DNA from: Gammaproteobacteria bacterium | Lineage (GTDB): Bacteria > Pseudomonadota > Gammaproteobacteria > Pseudomonadales > Halieaceae | Direction of reading: 5' to 3' | Assembly (NCBI GenBank): GCA_029859085.1 | Contig: JAOUDU010000176.1 | Span: 1-6,184, forward strand | DNA: 6,184 bases | Shown here: one piece after another, positions 1-6,176 of the stretch | How positions within the stretch are numbered: the stretch's first letter is position 1 | Layout: each line of letters opens with the position of its first letter | The notes under the pieces: generated by a model | Databases searched by the model: none | Told to the model about the DNA's origin: nothing | The model's input: only the letters and a program-made list of their open reading frames with translations | Translations under genes and position numbers: made by a program

Positions 1-501
1 TTCAATGTGCCCGTCGCGTTCGATTGCGAGTTCAGTCAATTGCTTCTTCCGGCGCAGGTACTCGACACGCCCGTTAAAACAGCGAACCGATCAGAGCATG
101 TGGTGTTTCATCAACAATGCGAGGAGCTGCTGCGCGGCCTTAACAGTGTCGAGAAAACCACCTCCGCCGTAAGGCAGGTGCTGATCCAGTCTGCGGGAGA
201 CTTCTTTGATATTGCAGAAGTCGCTGAGAGCCTGAATATGAGTGAGCGCACCCTGAGACGTCACCTGGAAGCCGAATCCACCAGTTTCAGGTCCATTTGC
301 GATGAGATCAGGAATTTGCTCTCCAAGGAGTATCTTGTAGCCACGGAGTTGACCGTTGCCGATATTGCGCACCTTCTGAACTATGCCGAGACCGTGAACT
401 TTCGCCGGGCATTCGTACGTTGGAATGGCGTGACTCCAAGCGAGTATCGTCAACGGCATATGGCCGAAATTGATTCTCCGGGCGTCACGGCTCCCTTGTA
501 G
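1..501 (+). CDS. AraC-family transcriptional regulator, C-terminal part (5' end outside window)
   Basis: This is the C-terminal 166 residues of a DNA-binding regulator. The reading frame is open through base 1, and the ATG at base 7 lies inside what reads as the end of an AraC-type N-terminal ligand-binding domain (F, L and LDTPV pattern at about residues 7-25 of the fragment). The true start is therefore upstream of the window. The rest is a typical AraC DNA-binding domain with two helix-turn-helix units. The first is at about residues 69-90 (IAEVAESLNMSERTLRRHL). The second is at about 117-140 (LTVADIAHLLNYAETVNFRRAF), followed by the signature end WNGVTPSEYR at 141-150. Family members of this architecture often control neighbouring lipid or aromatic catabolism genes. 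The hydrolase begins 35 bases downstream on the same strand, so it is a candidate target or operon partner. The inducer cannot be read from this part. Confidence 0.93.
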   Translation, partial: FNVPVAFDCEFSQLLLPAQVLDTPVKTANRSEHVVFHQQCEELLRGLNSVEKTTSAVRQVLIQSAGDFFDIAEVAESLNMSERTLRRHLEAESTSFRSICDEIRNLLSKEYLVATELTVADIAHLLNYAETVNFRRAFVRWNGVTPSEYRQRHMAEIDSPGVTAPL

Positions 502-536
502 AGTTATCTTCCCAAGATTTTCAGGCCACTCAGTCC

Positions 537-1448
537 ATGTCCGAAAGCTACATCAAAGCCAATGGTATCCGGCTCGCCTACGAGGAGTTCGGCAGCTCGT
601 CGGACCCGGCCATCTTGCTGATCATGGGCCTGGGCACCCAGATGATCAGTTGGCCTCTGTCTCTTTGTAACGGGCTGGCAGCTGCCGGTTTCCGTGTCAT
701 CCGTTTCGACAACCGGGACATCGGCCTGTCGGAAAAAATGGAAAACGCCCATATTCCGGCGGCCCCCAGAATGCTGCTGCGAACCACCCTGGGGGTTCCG
801 CTCAAGGTGTCCTATACCCTGGAAGATATGGCGGAAGACGCCATCGGCTTAATGGATGCCCTGGGCCTGGATCAGGCCCACCTGGTCGGCGCGTCCATGG
901 GCGGCATGATCGGCCAGATTGTCACCGCCAGGCACCCCAACAGGGTGCTTTCCTTCACCTCCATCATGTCATCCAGTGGCGACCCCAAACTGCCCGGGGC
1001 GGCCAGGAAGGTGGTTCGCACCATGGTGAAACGCTCACTGGGCATCGAGAAACCAAACCTCAAAAACACCATGGCCTTCCAGCGCATGATCGGCAGCCCG
1101 GGTTTCCCCGAGAGCGACGAGGAGCTGAAAAGCAAAGTGCTTGACAGCGTGGGGCGAAGCCTCCATCCCGAGGGATATTCACGGCACCTTGCCGCTATCA
1201 TGGCGAGCGGCAGCCGGGTCAAACTGCTCAAGACCATCACCGTTCCCACCCTGGTCATACATGGTCGGGACGACCTCCTGGTGCCCCTGGCATGCGGCAT
1301 CGATACCGCGCGACATATTCCTGATGCCCGATTGGAGATTATCGACGGCATGGGCCACAACCTGCCGGAAGCACTGATGCCGCGCCTGCTGGAACTGATT
1401 GCGGTGCATATCGGCCAGGATGGAGCGCCCTCTGCAGCGACTGGATAG
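537..1448 (+). CDS. alpha/beta hydrolase (esterase/lipase-like)
   Basis: A 303-residue cytoplasmic alpha/beta-fold hydrolase with no signal peptide. The catalytic machinery appears complete. The oxyanion region is GLG at residues 31-33, the nucleophile elbow G-A-S-M-G places Ser120 at 118-122, the acid is probably Asp246 in HGRDDLLVP, and the base is His274 in GMGHNLP. The block RFDNRDIGLS (56-65) is typical of the esterase branch that includes RdmC-type methylesterases. The lid or cap region is about 145-225. The full length matches the family. Substrate is unknown; an ester is expected, and the adjacent acyltransferase makes a lipid ester or acyl-glycerol plausible (inference). The ATG at 537 is the first usable start after the regulator's stop. 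Its ribosome site is weak (AGG near 522-524), which suggests translation coupled to the upstream gene. The last codons run to one base before the acyltransferase start. Confidence 0.93.
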   Translation: MSESYIKANGIRLAYEEFGSSSDPAILLIMGLGTQMISWPLSLCNGLAAAGFRVIRFDNRDIGLSEKMENAHIPAAPRMLLRTTLGVPLKVSYTLEDMAEDAIGLMDALGLDQAHLVGASMGGMIGQIVTARHPNRVLSFTSIMSSSGDPKLPGAARKVVRTMVKRSLGIEKPNLKNTMAFQRMIGSPGFPESDEELKSKVLDSVGRSLHPEGYSRHLAAIMASGSRVKLLKTITVPTLVIHGRDDLLVPLACGIDTARHIPDARLEIIDGMGHNLPEALMPRLLELIAVHIGQDGAPSAATG

Positions 1449-1449
1449 C

Positions 1450-2997
1450 ATGAAACAGCTGACTTTGCTGGACAAGATGTTCCTCTTGTCCGAAACCCGC
1501 GAGGTGCCCATGCATGTCGGGGGCGTCGCCCTGTTCACCCTGCCGGAAGGCGCAGATGCCACCGGGTTCCTGCACAGTCTGGCAAAGACACTGGGTGACA
1601 CACAGGAATACCTTCCCCCTTTCGGCGACCGACTGAAGACCGGTTACCTGGGGCTCGCCGGCCCCACCTTCTGGGAGCCCGATCCCACTCTGGATGTTGA
1701 CTACCATATCCGCCACTCGGCCCTGCCCCAGCCGGGGCGCTACCGGGAACTGTTCAACCTCGTCTCGCGCCTGCACGCCACCCTGCTGGACCGGCACAGG
1801 CCCCTGTGGGAGACCCACCTTATCGAGGGCTTACAGAACCGCCAGTTCGCCGTCTATACCAAGACGCATCACGCGGCTGTCGACGGTGCGCGTTCAGTGC
1901 ACATATCACGCAGCATGCTCAGTGCAGACCCCGGGGCGCGACTTGAGGATTCCCCTCTATCCCTGGCGTCCTGGCAACGCTATCGCGCAACGCTGAAACA
2001 AGAGCGCAAGGAGGGATTCAGTGATGCCCAGGTACGCAATCTTGTGGACGCGCTGAAGGCGCGCTTTGACTCGGGCGCACACTTGTACGGTGCGGCAAGG
2101 CGTATCACCCGGGCCTGGACAGGGCATGACAACCTGCTGCTGCCCTTCCTCAATGTGCCGAGGAGTTCGATCAATACCCCTGTGGATGGCGCACGGCGAT
2201 TCGTCGCCCAGTCCTGGCCTTTCGCCCGCATCAGGGCGGTGGCCAAGGCCTATGACGGCACTTTCAACGACGCGGTGCTGGCCATGTGCGGTGGTGCCCT
2301 CAGGACCTACCTGCTGAACCATGCAGAATTGCCGGAGCAGTCCCTCAAGGCCATGGTCCCGGTGTCTGTGCGAGCAGAGGGAGACGTCGACTCCTCCAAC
2401 GCGGTGGCCACCATCAATGCCGATCTCGGTACCAATATCGTGGATCCGGCCCGGCGATTCGCCGCCATCAAGGCTTCCACCGAGGCCGGTAAGGCGCTGT
2501 ACATGGACATGCCGGCGGCGGAAGCGCAGCTGTTCAGCATCCTGCTGGCGTCACCTGGCCTGCTGTTGATGCCCCTGGGGCTTGCAAACCTTCTGCCGCC
2601 ATTCAATACGGTGATTTCCAATGTCCCCGGCATACGGGAACCCATGTACCTGAACGGCGCCCGGATGGACGGTTCCTATCCGGCTTCGATCGTGCTGGAT
2701 GGCGTGGCCATGAACATCACCCTGTCCACCTACGACCAGAACGTGGACTTCGGCATCATCGCCTGCCGTCGCTCCATGCCGCAGGTGCAGCGCATCATCG
2801 ATTACATGGAAGACACACTGGTTGAACTGGAGGAGGCGGCCGGGCTAGCCACTTCACCAAAAAAGACAAAGGCCTCGCCCGAGCGCAAGTCCCGTGCGCG
2901 CAAGACAAAGCCCAAAGCGGCAACCGTGCCCCGGGCCAAAACAACGGCAAAACCCAAATCCAAACCCAGAGCCAAACGCAACGCGAAACCCAGTTAG
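1450..2997 (+). CDS. wax ester synthase/diacylglycerol acyltransferase (WS/DGAT family) with basic C-terminal tail
   Basis: A 515-residue bifunctional-type acyltransferase of the bacterial WS/DGAT family. These enzymes join an acyl-CoA to a fatty alcohol or diacylglycerol, giving wax esters or triacylglycerol at the inner membrane and on lipid droplets. Visible motifs are the family-typical start (MKQLTLLDKMFL then PMHVGG), PLWE at 118-121, the active-site HHAAVDG at 140-146, the ND pair at 273-274 (TFNDAVLAMCGGALR) and SNVPG at 390-394. The active-site His pair and Asp-Gly are intact, so activity is expected. An in-frame ATG at 1420 and a TTG at 1399 lie upstream inside the hydrolase gene. 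The ATG at 1450 is preferred because the family N-terminus begins exactly there, but its ribosome site is poor, consistent with coupling to the hydrolase stop one base upstream. The core ends near residue 467. The remaining 48 residues are Lys/Arg/Pro/Ala-rich and are described separately. Acceptor specificity cannot be told. Confidence 0.95.
   Translation: MKQLTLLDKMFLLSETREVPMHVGGVALFTLPEGADATGFLHSLAKTLGDTQEYLPPFGDRLKTGYLGLAGPTFWEPDPTLDVDYHIRHSALPQPGRYRELFNLVSRLHATLLDRHRPLWETHLIEGLQNRQFAVYTKTHHAAVDGARSVHISRSMLSADPGARLEDSPLSLASWQRYRATLKQERKEGFSDAQVRNLVDALKARFDSGAHLYGAARRITRAWTGHDNLLLPFLNVPRSSINTPVDGARRFVAQSWPFARIRAVAKAYDGTFNDAVLAMCGGALRTYLLNHAELPEQSLKAMVPVSVRAEGDVDSSNAVATINADLGTNIVDPARRFAAIKASTEAGKALYMDMPAAEAQLFSILLASPGLLLMPLGLANLLPPFNTVISNVPGIREPMYLNGARMDGSYPASIVLDGVAMNITLSTYDQNVDFGIIACRRSMPQVQRIIDYMEDTLVELEEAAGLATSPKKTKASPERKSRARKTKPKAATVPRAKTTAKPKSKPRAKRNAKPS
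2851..2994 (+). repeat. low-complexity sequence encoding a histone H1-like basic tail
   Basis: The last 48 codons of the acyltransferase encode a tail with 13 Lys, 6 Arg, 7 Pro and only one acidic residue (Glu). The rest is mostly Ala, Ser and Thr. Motifs such as KPK, SKPRAK and NAKP recur irregularly. In the DNA this gives A- and C-rich near-repeats, especially the AAACCC-type units between about 2949 and 2994. The tail resembles those of histone H1-like bacterial proteins and PHA-granule DNA-binding phasins in composition. Homology cannot be claimed from composition alone. It is expected to be disordered and could bind DNA, RNA or acidic membrane surfaces. Confidence 0.85.
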
Positions 2998-3092
2998 CTT
3001 TTGGCCGGAAATGATTCTCCAACGTTCACTACTCAAGCGTAAAGTGACGCGATCGAAAAATGCGGGTAACAGTACGCCCTGAGAGCCTATCG

Positions 3093-3944
3093 ATGAAAAA
3101 ATTGTTCTATGGACTGGTCGGCCTGGTGGTACTGGCGGGTACGTTTGTACTGGCCCTGCCAACCATCATACACAAGGCGGGCCTGCACCCCGAGTATCAC
3201 GGCCCAACCTTCGAATTGCCTGGCAAGCGCGCCCTGATCATCACCACCAGTCACGGCGTACTTGCCGCCCCCGGCGAAACTGATGGCCCCGCCACAGGCG
3301 TCGCGGCATCGGAGATGACCCACCCTTATTACACGTTCCTGGAGGGTGGTATGTCGGTGGATGTGGCCAGCATTAAGGGTGGAAAAATTCCAATTGCACC
3401 GGACTCCCTCGGTCGAATTGTAAGAACACCACATGACGAGCGTTTTCTCAATGACTCGGTCTTCAAAGCCAAGGCTGAGAAATCGATAAAAATTGACGAT
3501 ATTGATTTCAGCGAATACGACATTATCTTCCTGGCCGGTGGTTGGGGGGCGGCTTACGACCTTGGCTATTCTGACCTGTTGGCAAAGAAGATCAGCAATG
3601 CCTATTACGCTGATAGAAAACCGGTGATCGGTGGCGTTTGCCATGGCGTTCTGGGGTTGATCAACGCCAAAGATCGCGACGGAAACTTATTGATTGCAGG
3701 ACGTCGCATGACCGGGGTCAGCGACAAGCAGGTCAAAGAACTCAATATTGAAGTCACCCCGCAACACCCGGAAACCGAATTGCGCAAGGCCGGCGCCCTT
3801 TACGAGAGCCAGACGGCATTTCGCGATCTTTTCGCCACCCATGTGGTGGTGGATGATGAGAAGCGTTTTGTCACCGGGCAGAACCAGAATTCAGGTCTGG
3901 AAACGGCGCACAAAATGATGCAGGTCGCTGCCGAGAGGGAGTAA
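3093..3944 (+). CDS. membrane-anchored or exported DJ-1/PfpI-like (type 1 glutamine amidotransferase-like) protein
   Basis: A 283-residue protein with an N-terminal hydrophobic segment (about residues 4-22, preceded by two Lys) followed by a DJ-1/PfpI domain. The fold's landmarks are visible: ALIITTSHGV strand at 47-56, conserved Glu74 (SEMTHPYY), FLEGG then VASIKGGKIP at 82-100, FLAGGWGAAYDL at 146-157, the nucleophile elbow GGVCHGVLGL with Cys183 and His184, and the closing VTGQNQNSG at 260-268. It resembles the Hsp31-type branch, whose members are glyoxalases, chaperones or of unknown function. No lipobox is present, so the segment is either an uncleaved anchor or a cleaved Sec signal (possible site near ALP, 21-23), and either would place the domain in the periplasm. 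The ATG at 3093 is preferred over the in-frame ATG at 3060. It has GAGAG seven bases upstream, and the signal segment then begins at residue 1. The gene's middle is lower in GC than its neighbours. Confidence 0.87.
   Translation: MKKLFYGLVGLVVLAGTFVLALPTIIHKAGLHPEYHGPTFELPGKRALIITTSHGVLAAPGETDGPATGVAASEMTHPYYTFLEGGMSVDVASIKGGKIPIAPDSLGRIVRTPHDERFLNDSVFKAKAEKSIKIDDIDFSEYDIIFLAGGWGAAYDLGYSDLLAKKISNAYYADRKPVIGGVCHGVLGLINAKDRDGNLLIAGRRMTGVSDKQVKELNIEVTPQHPETELRKAGALYESQTAFRDLFATHVVVDDEKRFVTGQNQNSGLETAHKMMQVAAERE
3936..3941 (+). promoter_or_regulatory. ribosome binding site AGGGAG supporting a TTG start
   Basis: AGGGAG, within the longer purine run GAGAGGGAG from 3933, lies eight bases before the TTG at 3950 and overlaps the end of the DJ-1-like gene. 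It is the best Shine-Dalgarno match seen at any start in this window. It settles TTG as the start of the DUF4345-like gene, since the next in-frame ATG is 18 codons further in and would remove most of the first membrane helix. Confidence 0.75.
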
Positions 3945-3949
3945 CAAGC

Positions 3950-4330
3950 TTGAATAAGGTGCTCAGATTACTGGTGCTGTTACCTGCGATTCTCTTTCTG
4001 GTCATGGGGGTTCGCTGGCTGGTAGCGCCAGCAGGCATCGCGCCTGACTTTGGCCTGACCCTGGCCGAGGGTGTCGGGCGCAGTTCCCAGATCGGCGACA
4101 TGTCTGGCTACTTCCTGACGCTGGGCAGTTGCATGCTCATTGCACTGATCAGTGAGCATCGCAGTTGGTTCTACCCACCCATGATGTTACTGGCACTTAC
4201 GGCCCTGGGGCGAATTGTCGCCTGGCTGCTGCATGATGCCACCCTGGCAGTCAGCCTGATCACGGCAGAGGTAGTGGTGGCGCTTGTTCTTTTGCTCGCA
4301 TCCCGCCGCTTGCCGCAGCGCCTTCCTTAA
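3950..4330 (+). CDS. small four-helix membrane protein, DUF4345-like
   Basis: A 126-residue hydrophobic protein starting at TTG. Four membrane helices can be seen at about residues 4-25, 51-68, 74-94 and 97-117. The first loop contains GVGRSSQIGDMSG (41-53), and the third helix carries ALGRIVAWL, with an Arg inside the helix. This layout and the LGR motif resemble DUF4345 proteins, which have no established function; the assignment is from pattern recall and is moderate. The TTG start lies five bases after the stop of the DJ-1-like gene, and the sulfatase start is 13 bases after its own stop. The three genes therefore look like one transcription unit unless the hairpin at 4329-4360 interrupts it. 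A role as a membrane partner or accessory of a neighbouring envelope protein is possible but unsupported by any specific residue. Confidence 0.82.
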   Translation: MNKVLRLLVLLPAILFLVMGVRWLVAPAGIAPDFGLTLAEGVGRSSQIGDMSGYFLTLGSCMLIALISEHRSWFYPPMMLLALTALGRIVAWLLHDATLAVSLITAEVVVALVLLLASRRLPQRLP

Positions 4331-4360
4331 GAGCACTGAGCGAGTGAGGTGGCTCTTTTT
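4329..4360 (+). terminator. candidate hairpin with T-tract (attenuator or weak intrinsic terminator)
   Basis: AAGAGC at 4329-4334 pairs with GCTCTT at 4352-4357, and the run continues to five T residues (4356-4360). An alternative inner pairing is CACT (4334-4337) with AGTG (4343-4346). The structure begins at the stop codon of the DUF4345-like gene. Its loop holds the proposed GTG start of the sulfatase, and its left arm holds the AAGAG that would serve as ribosome site. The stem is only six pairs, three of them GC, with a long loop, so strong termination is doubtful. Attenuation or masking of translation is the more likely effect if it is real. Confidence 0.3.
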
Positions 4361-6176
4361 ACTTCGGTGTTATTGTGCTTCCCCCCTGTGGTTGAGTTTC
4401 GTATGTACCACGGCGTTTGGAGTCGAGTCATTGGCCGATGTCGCCGAGCACACGACACAGCAGCCATCAGCAAGTACAGGGCGTCCCAATATTGTGTTCA
4501 TCCTCGCCGATGATCTGGGCTATACCGATATTGCGCCTTACGGCAGCGAGGTGAGCACACCGAGTTTGAGCTCGCTGGCCGAGCAGGGCCTGAGCTTTAC
4601 CAATTACCACACCGCAGCGAACTGTGCGCCCGCCAGGGCCATGTTGCTCACCGGGGTGGACAGCCATCTGGCTGGGGTACCCAATATTCCCGAAATGCTG
4701 GCGCCGCAGCAGCGCGTGCACGCCAACTACCAGGGCGTGCTGGGAGACGACGTGGTAACCGTGGCGACCCTCTTGGAAGACGCCGGTTACCACACCTACA
4801 TGGCCGGCAAGTGGCACCTGGGCATGGAACCCCGCAAGCAGCCGAACCAGCGCGGATTTCAGCGTAGCGTGGCAATGATGGATTCAGGGGCGGATCACTG
4901 GGAGCAGCGCCCCTACCTCTCACTCTACGATCAGGCTAACTGGTTTGCCGACGGGGAGCGTTTTACCCTACCGAAGGATTTTTACTCCTCGCGTTTTCTG
5001 GTCGATAAGATGATGGAGTTTATCGACAGTAACCTGCGGGACGGAAAACCTTTCTTTGCCTACCTGCCATTTATGGCCGTGCACTCGCCCGTACAGGCCC
5101 CCCAGAAGTTCATCGATCACTACATGGACGTTTACGATTCCGGTTGGGACGTGCTGCGCCAGCGGCGCATGGAGCGAGCGGCTGCCCTGGGCATCGTGCC
5201 GCCCGACACCCCCATGGTACGTATGGCAACCACTGGGGACTGGGATGCCCTCAGTGTAGAGGACAGGCGCTACCAGGCGAAGCGCATGGCGGTCTACGCC
5301 GGCATGATTGAGGCCATGGACTTCCATATCGGACGCCTGATCGACTTCCTCAAGCAGCGCGGGCAATACGACAATACGATTTTTATCTTTACCTCCGACA
5401 ATGGCAGCGAAGCCAGCGGCCCCGCCGACCCCAGAACACTCCCCGGGCGACTGGTCCCGGAAAATCTCGGTTACAACGTGGATTATGACACCCTTGGCCT
5501 GAGAGGCAGCTACGGCACCATTGGACCCAGCTTTGCCAGCGCTTCTGCGAGCCCCCTGGCGTACTACAAGTTCTATGCGGGAGAGGGGGGAGTGCGTGTG
5601 CCGCTGATAATCGCCGGCAAGCCACTCGCCGGCCAGCAACGGCTGACACGGGCCTTCGCCTGGGCCACGGATATAAGCCCTACCATTTTATCGATGACCG
5701 GGGTTGCCCAGCCCGGGCAGCGCTACGCGGGTCGGCCAGTGCAGCCCATCACCGGCCGCGATCTCACTCCTCTCATTAAGGGAGAGGCGAAGCGGGTCTA
5801 TGGCCCCGATGATTCGGTGGGCTATGAGCTGACCGATCATGGCGTGCTGTTCCAGGGCGACTACAAGCTGGTCGTCAACCAGCCACCGGTGGGCGATGGC
5901 CAATGGCGCCTGTTCAATATTGTGAATGACCCTGGTGAGACAGTCGATCTGTCCGCATCAAAAGCGCTGCGATTCCAGCGAATGTTGTCCCGGTACGAGC
6001 AATACCGTCGCGATAACAAGGTGGTGCCGGTGCCGCAGGGTTATGCCCAGATAAAACAATTGTTTTCCAACACCCTGCTGCAGAGTCGAGACGGCATCCT
6101 TGTCTTTTTGCTAACACTGTTGCTGTTGCTCCCATTTTATGTTGCCTATCGAATGAAGAGGATATCCAGGCCATGA
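4344..6176 (+). CDS. exported arylsulfatase (AtsA-like, Cys-type) with C-terminal membrane anchor
   Basis: A 610-residue sulfatase that would hydrolyse sulfate esters in the periplasm. Family active-site residues are present: Asp56-Asp57 (ADDLGY), the formylglycine motif CAPAR at 94-98 with Cys94 and Arg98, Lys156 and His158 (GKWHLG), His247 (MAVHSPV), Asp352-Asn353 (FTSDNGSE) and Lys409 before GEGGVRVP (413-420). The helical block with GWDVLRQRRMERAAALGI (267-284) is typical of the Pseudomonas AtsA branch. Cys94 needs conversion to formylglycine by a maturase, and none is seen in the window. Starting at GTG 4344 gives a signal peptide directly at the N-terminus, with possible cleavage after SLA (29-31). 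The in-frame TTG at 4284 would put 20 extra residues before it and overlap the upstream gene. A hydrophobic segment at about 584-602 followed by RMKR predicts a C-terminal anchor with the catalytic domain outside the inner membrane. Substrate is unknown. The start codon is the least certain point. Confidence 0.93.
   Translation: MRWLFLLRCYCASPLWLSFVCTTAFGVESLADVAEHTTQQPSASTGRPNIVFILADDLGYTDIAPYGSEVSTPSLSSLAEQGLSFTNYHTAANCAPARAMLLTGVDSHLAGVPNIPEMLAPQQRVHANYQGVLGDDVVTVATLLEDAGYHTYMAGKWHLGMEPRKQPNQRGFQRSVAMMDSGADHWEQRPYLSLYDQANWFADGERFTLPKDFYSSRFLVDKMMEFIDSNLRDGKPFFAYLPFMAVHSPVQAPQKFIDHYMDVYDSGWDVLRQRRMERAAALGIVPPDTPMVRMATTGDWDALSVEDRRYQAKRMAVYAGMIEAMDFHIGRLIDFLKQRGQYDNTIFIFTSDNGSEASGPADPRTLPGRLVPENLGYNVDYDTLGLRGSYGTIGPSFASASASPLAYYKFYAGEGGVRVPLIIAGKPLAGQQRLTRAFAWATDISPTILSMTGVAQPGQRYAGRPVQPITGRDLTPLIKGEAKRVYGPDDSVGYELTDHGVLFQGDYKLVVNQPPVGDGQWRLFNIVNDPGETVDLSASKALRFQRMLSRYEQYRRDNKVVPVPQGYAQIKQLFSNTLLQSRDGILVFLLTLLLLLPFYVAYRMKRISRP
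6156..6162 (+). promoter_or_regulatory. ribosome binding site AAGAGGA for the gene at the right edge
   Basis: AAGAGGA lies ten bases before the ATG at 6173, inside the sulfatase's last codons. It supports a real start there and tight translational coupling. Confidence 0.55.

Noticed and set aside
506..521. ATCTT-CCC-AAGAT inverted repeat followed by T residues, after the AraC gene stop
   Set aside because: The stem is only five pairs, AT-rich with a 3-base loop and only a short T run. It is too weak to call a terminator, and the spacing suggests the hydrolase is read through from upstream.
872..1360. Open frame of 162 codons on the minus strand inside the hydrolase gene
   Set aside because: It is antisense to a complete alpha/beta hydrolase, with no recognisable motif or ribosome site; treated as a shadow frame.
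1399..1449. Upstream starts of the acyltransferase (TTG 1399, ATG 1420)
   Set aside because: They add residues unlike the family N-terminus and overlap the hydrolase. The family start motif begins at the ATG at 1450.
3026..3047. TCACT and AGTGA dyad in the 95-base gap before the DJ-1-like gene
   Set aside because: Five-base arms are expected by chance at this length and the flanks do not extend the symmetry. It could be an operator, but nothing else supports it.
2998..3092. Possible promoter with TAAAGT at 3040-3045
   Set aside because: The hexamer matches the -10 consensus at only four of six positions and no credible -35 lies at the right distance. A promoter in this gap is likely on layout grounds but I cannot place it.
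4284..4343. TTG start of the sulfatase overlapping the DUF4345-like gene
   Set aside because: It would place 20 non-hydrophobic residues before the signal peptide, and it has no ribosome site.
4968..5639. Long open frame of 223 codons on the minus strand inside the sulfatase gene
   Set aside because: It is fully antisense to a well-conserved enzyme and its translation shows no recognisable domain. It is a product of GC-biased codon use.
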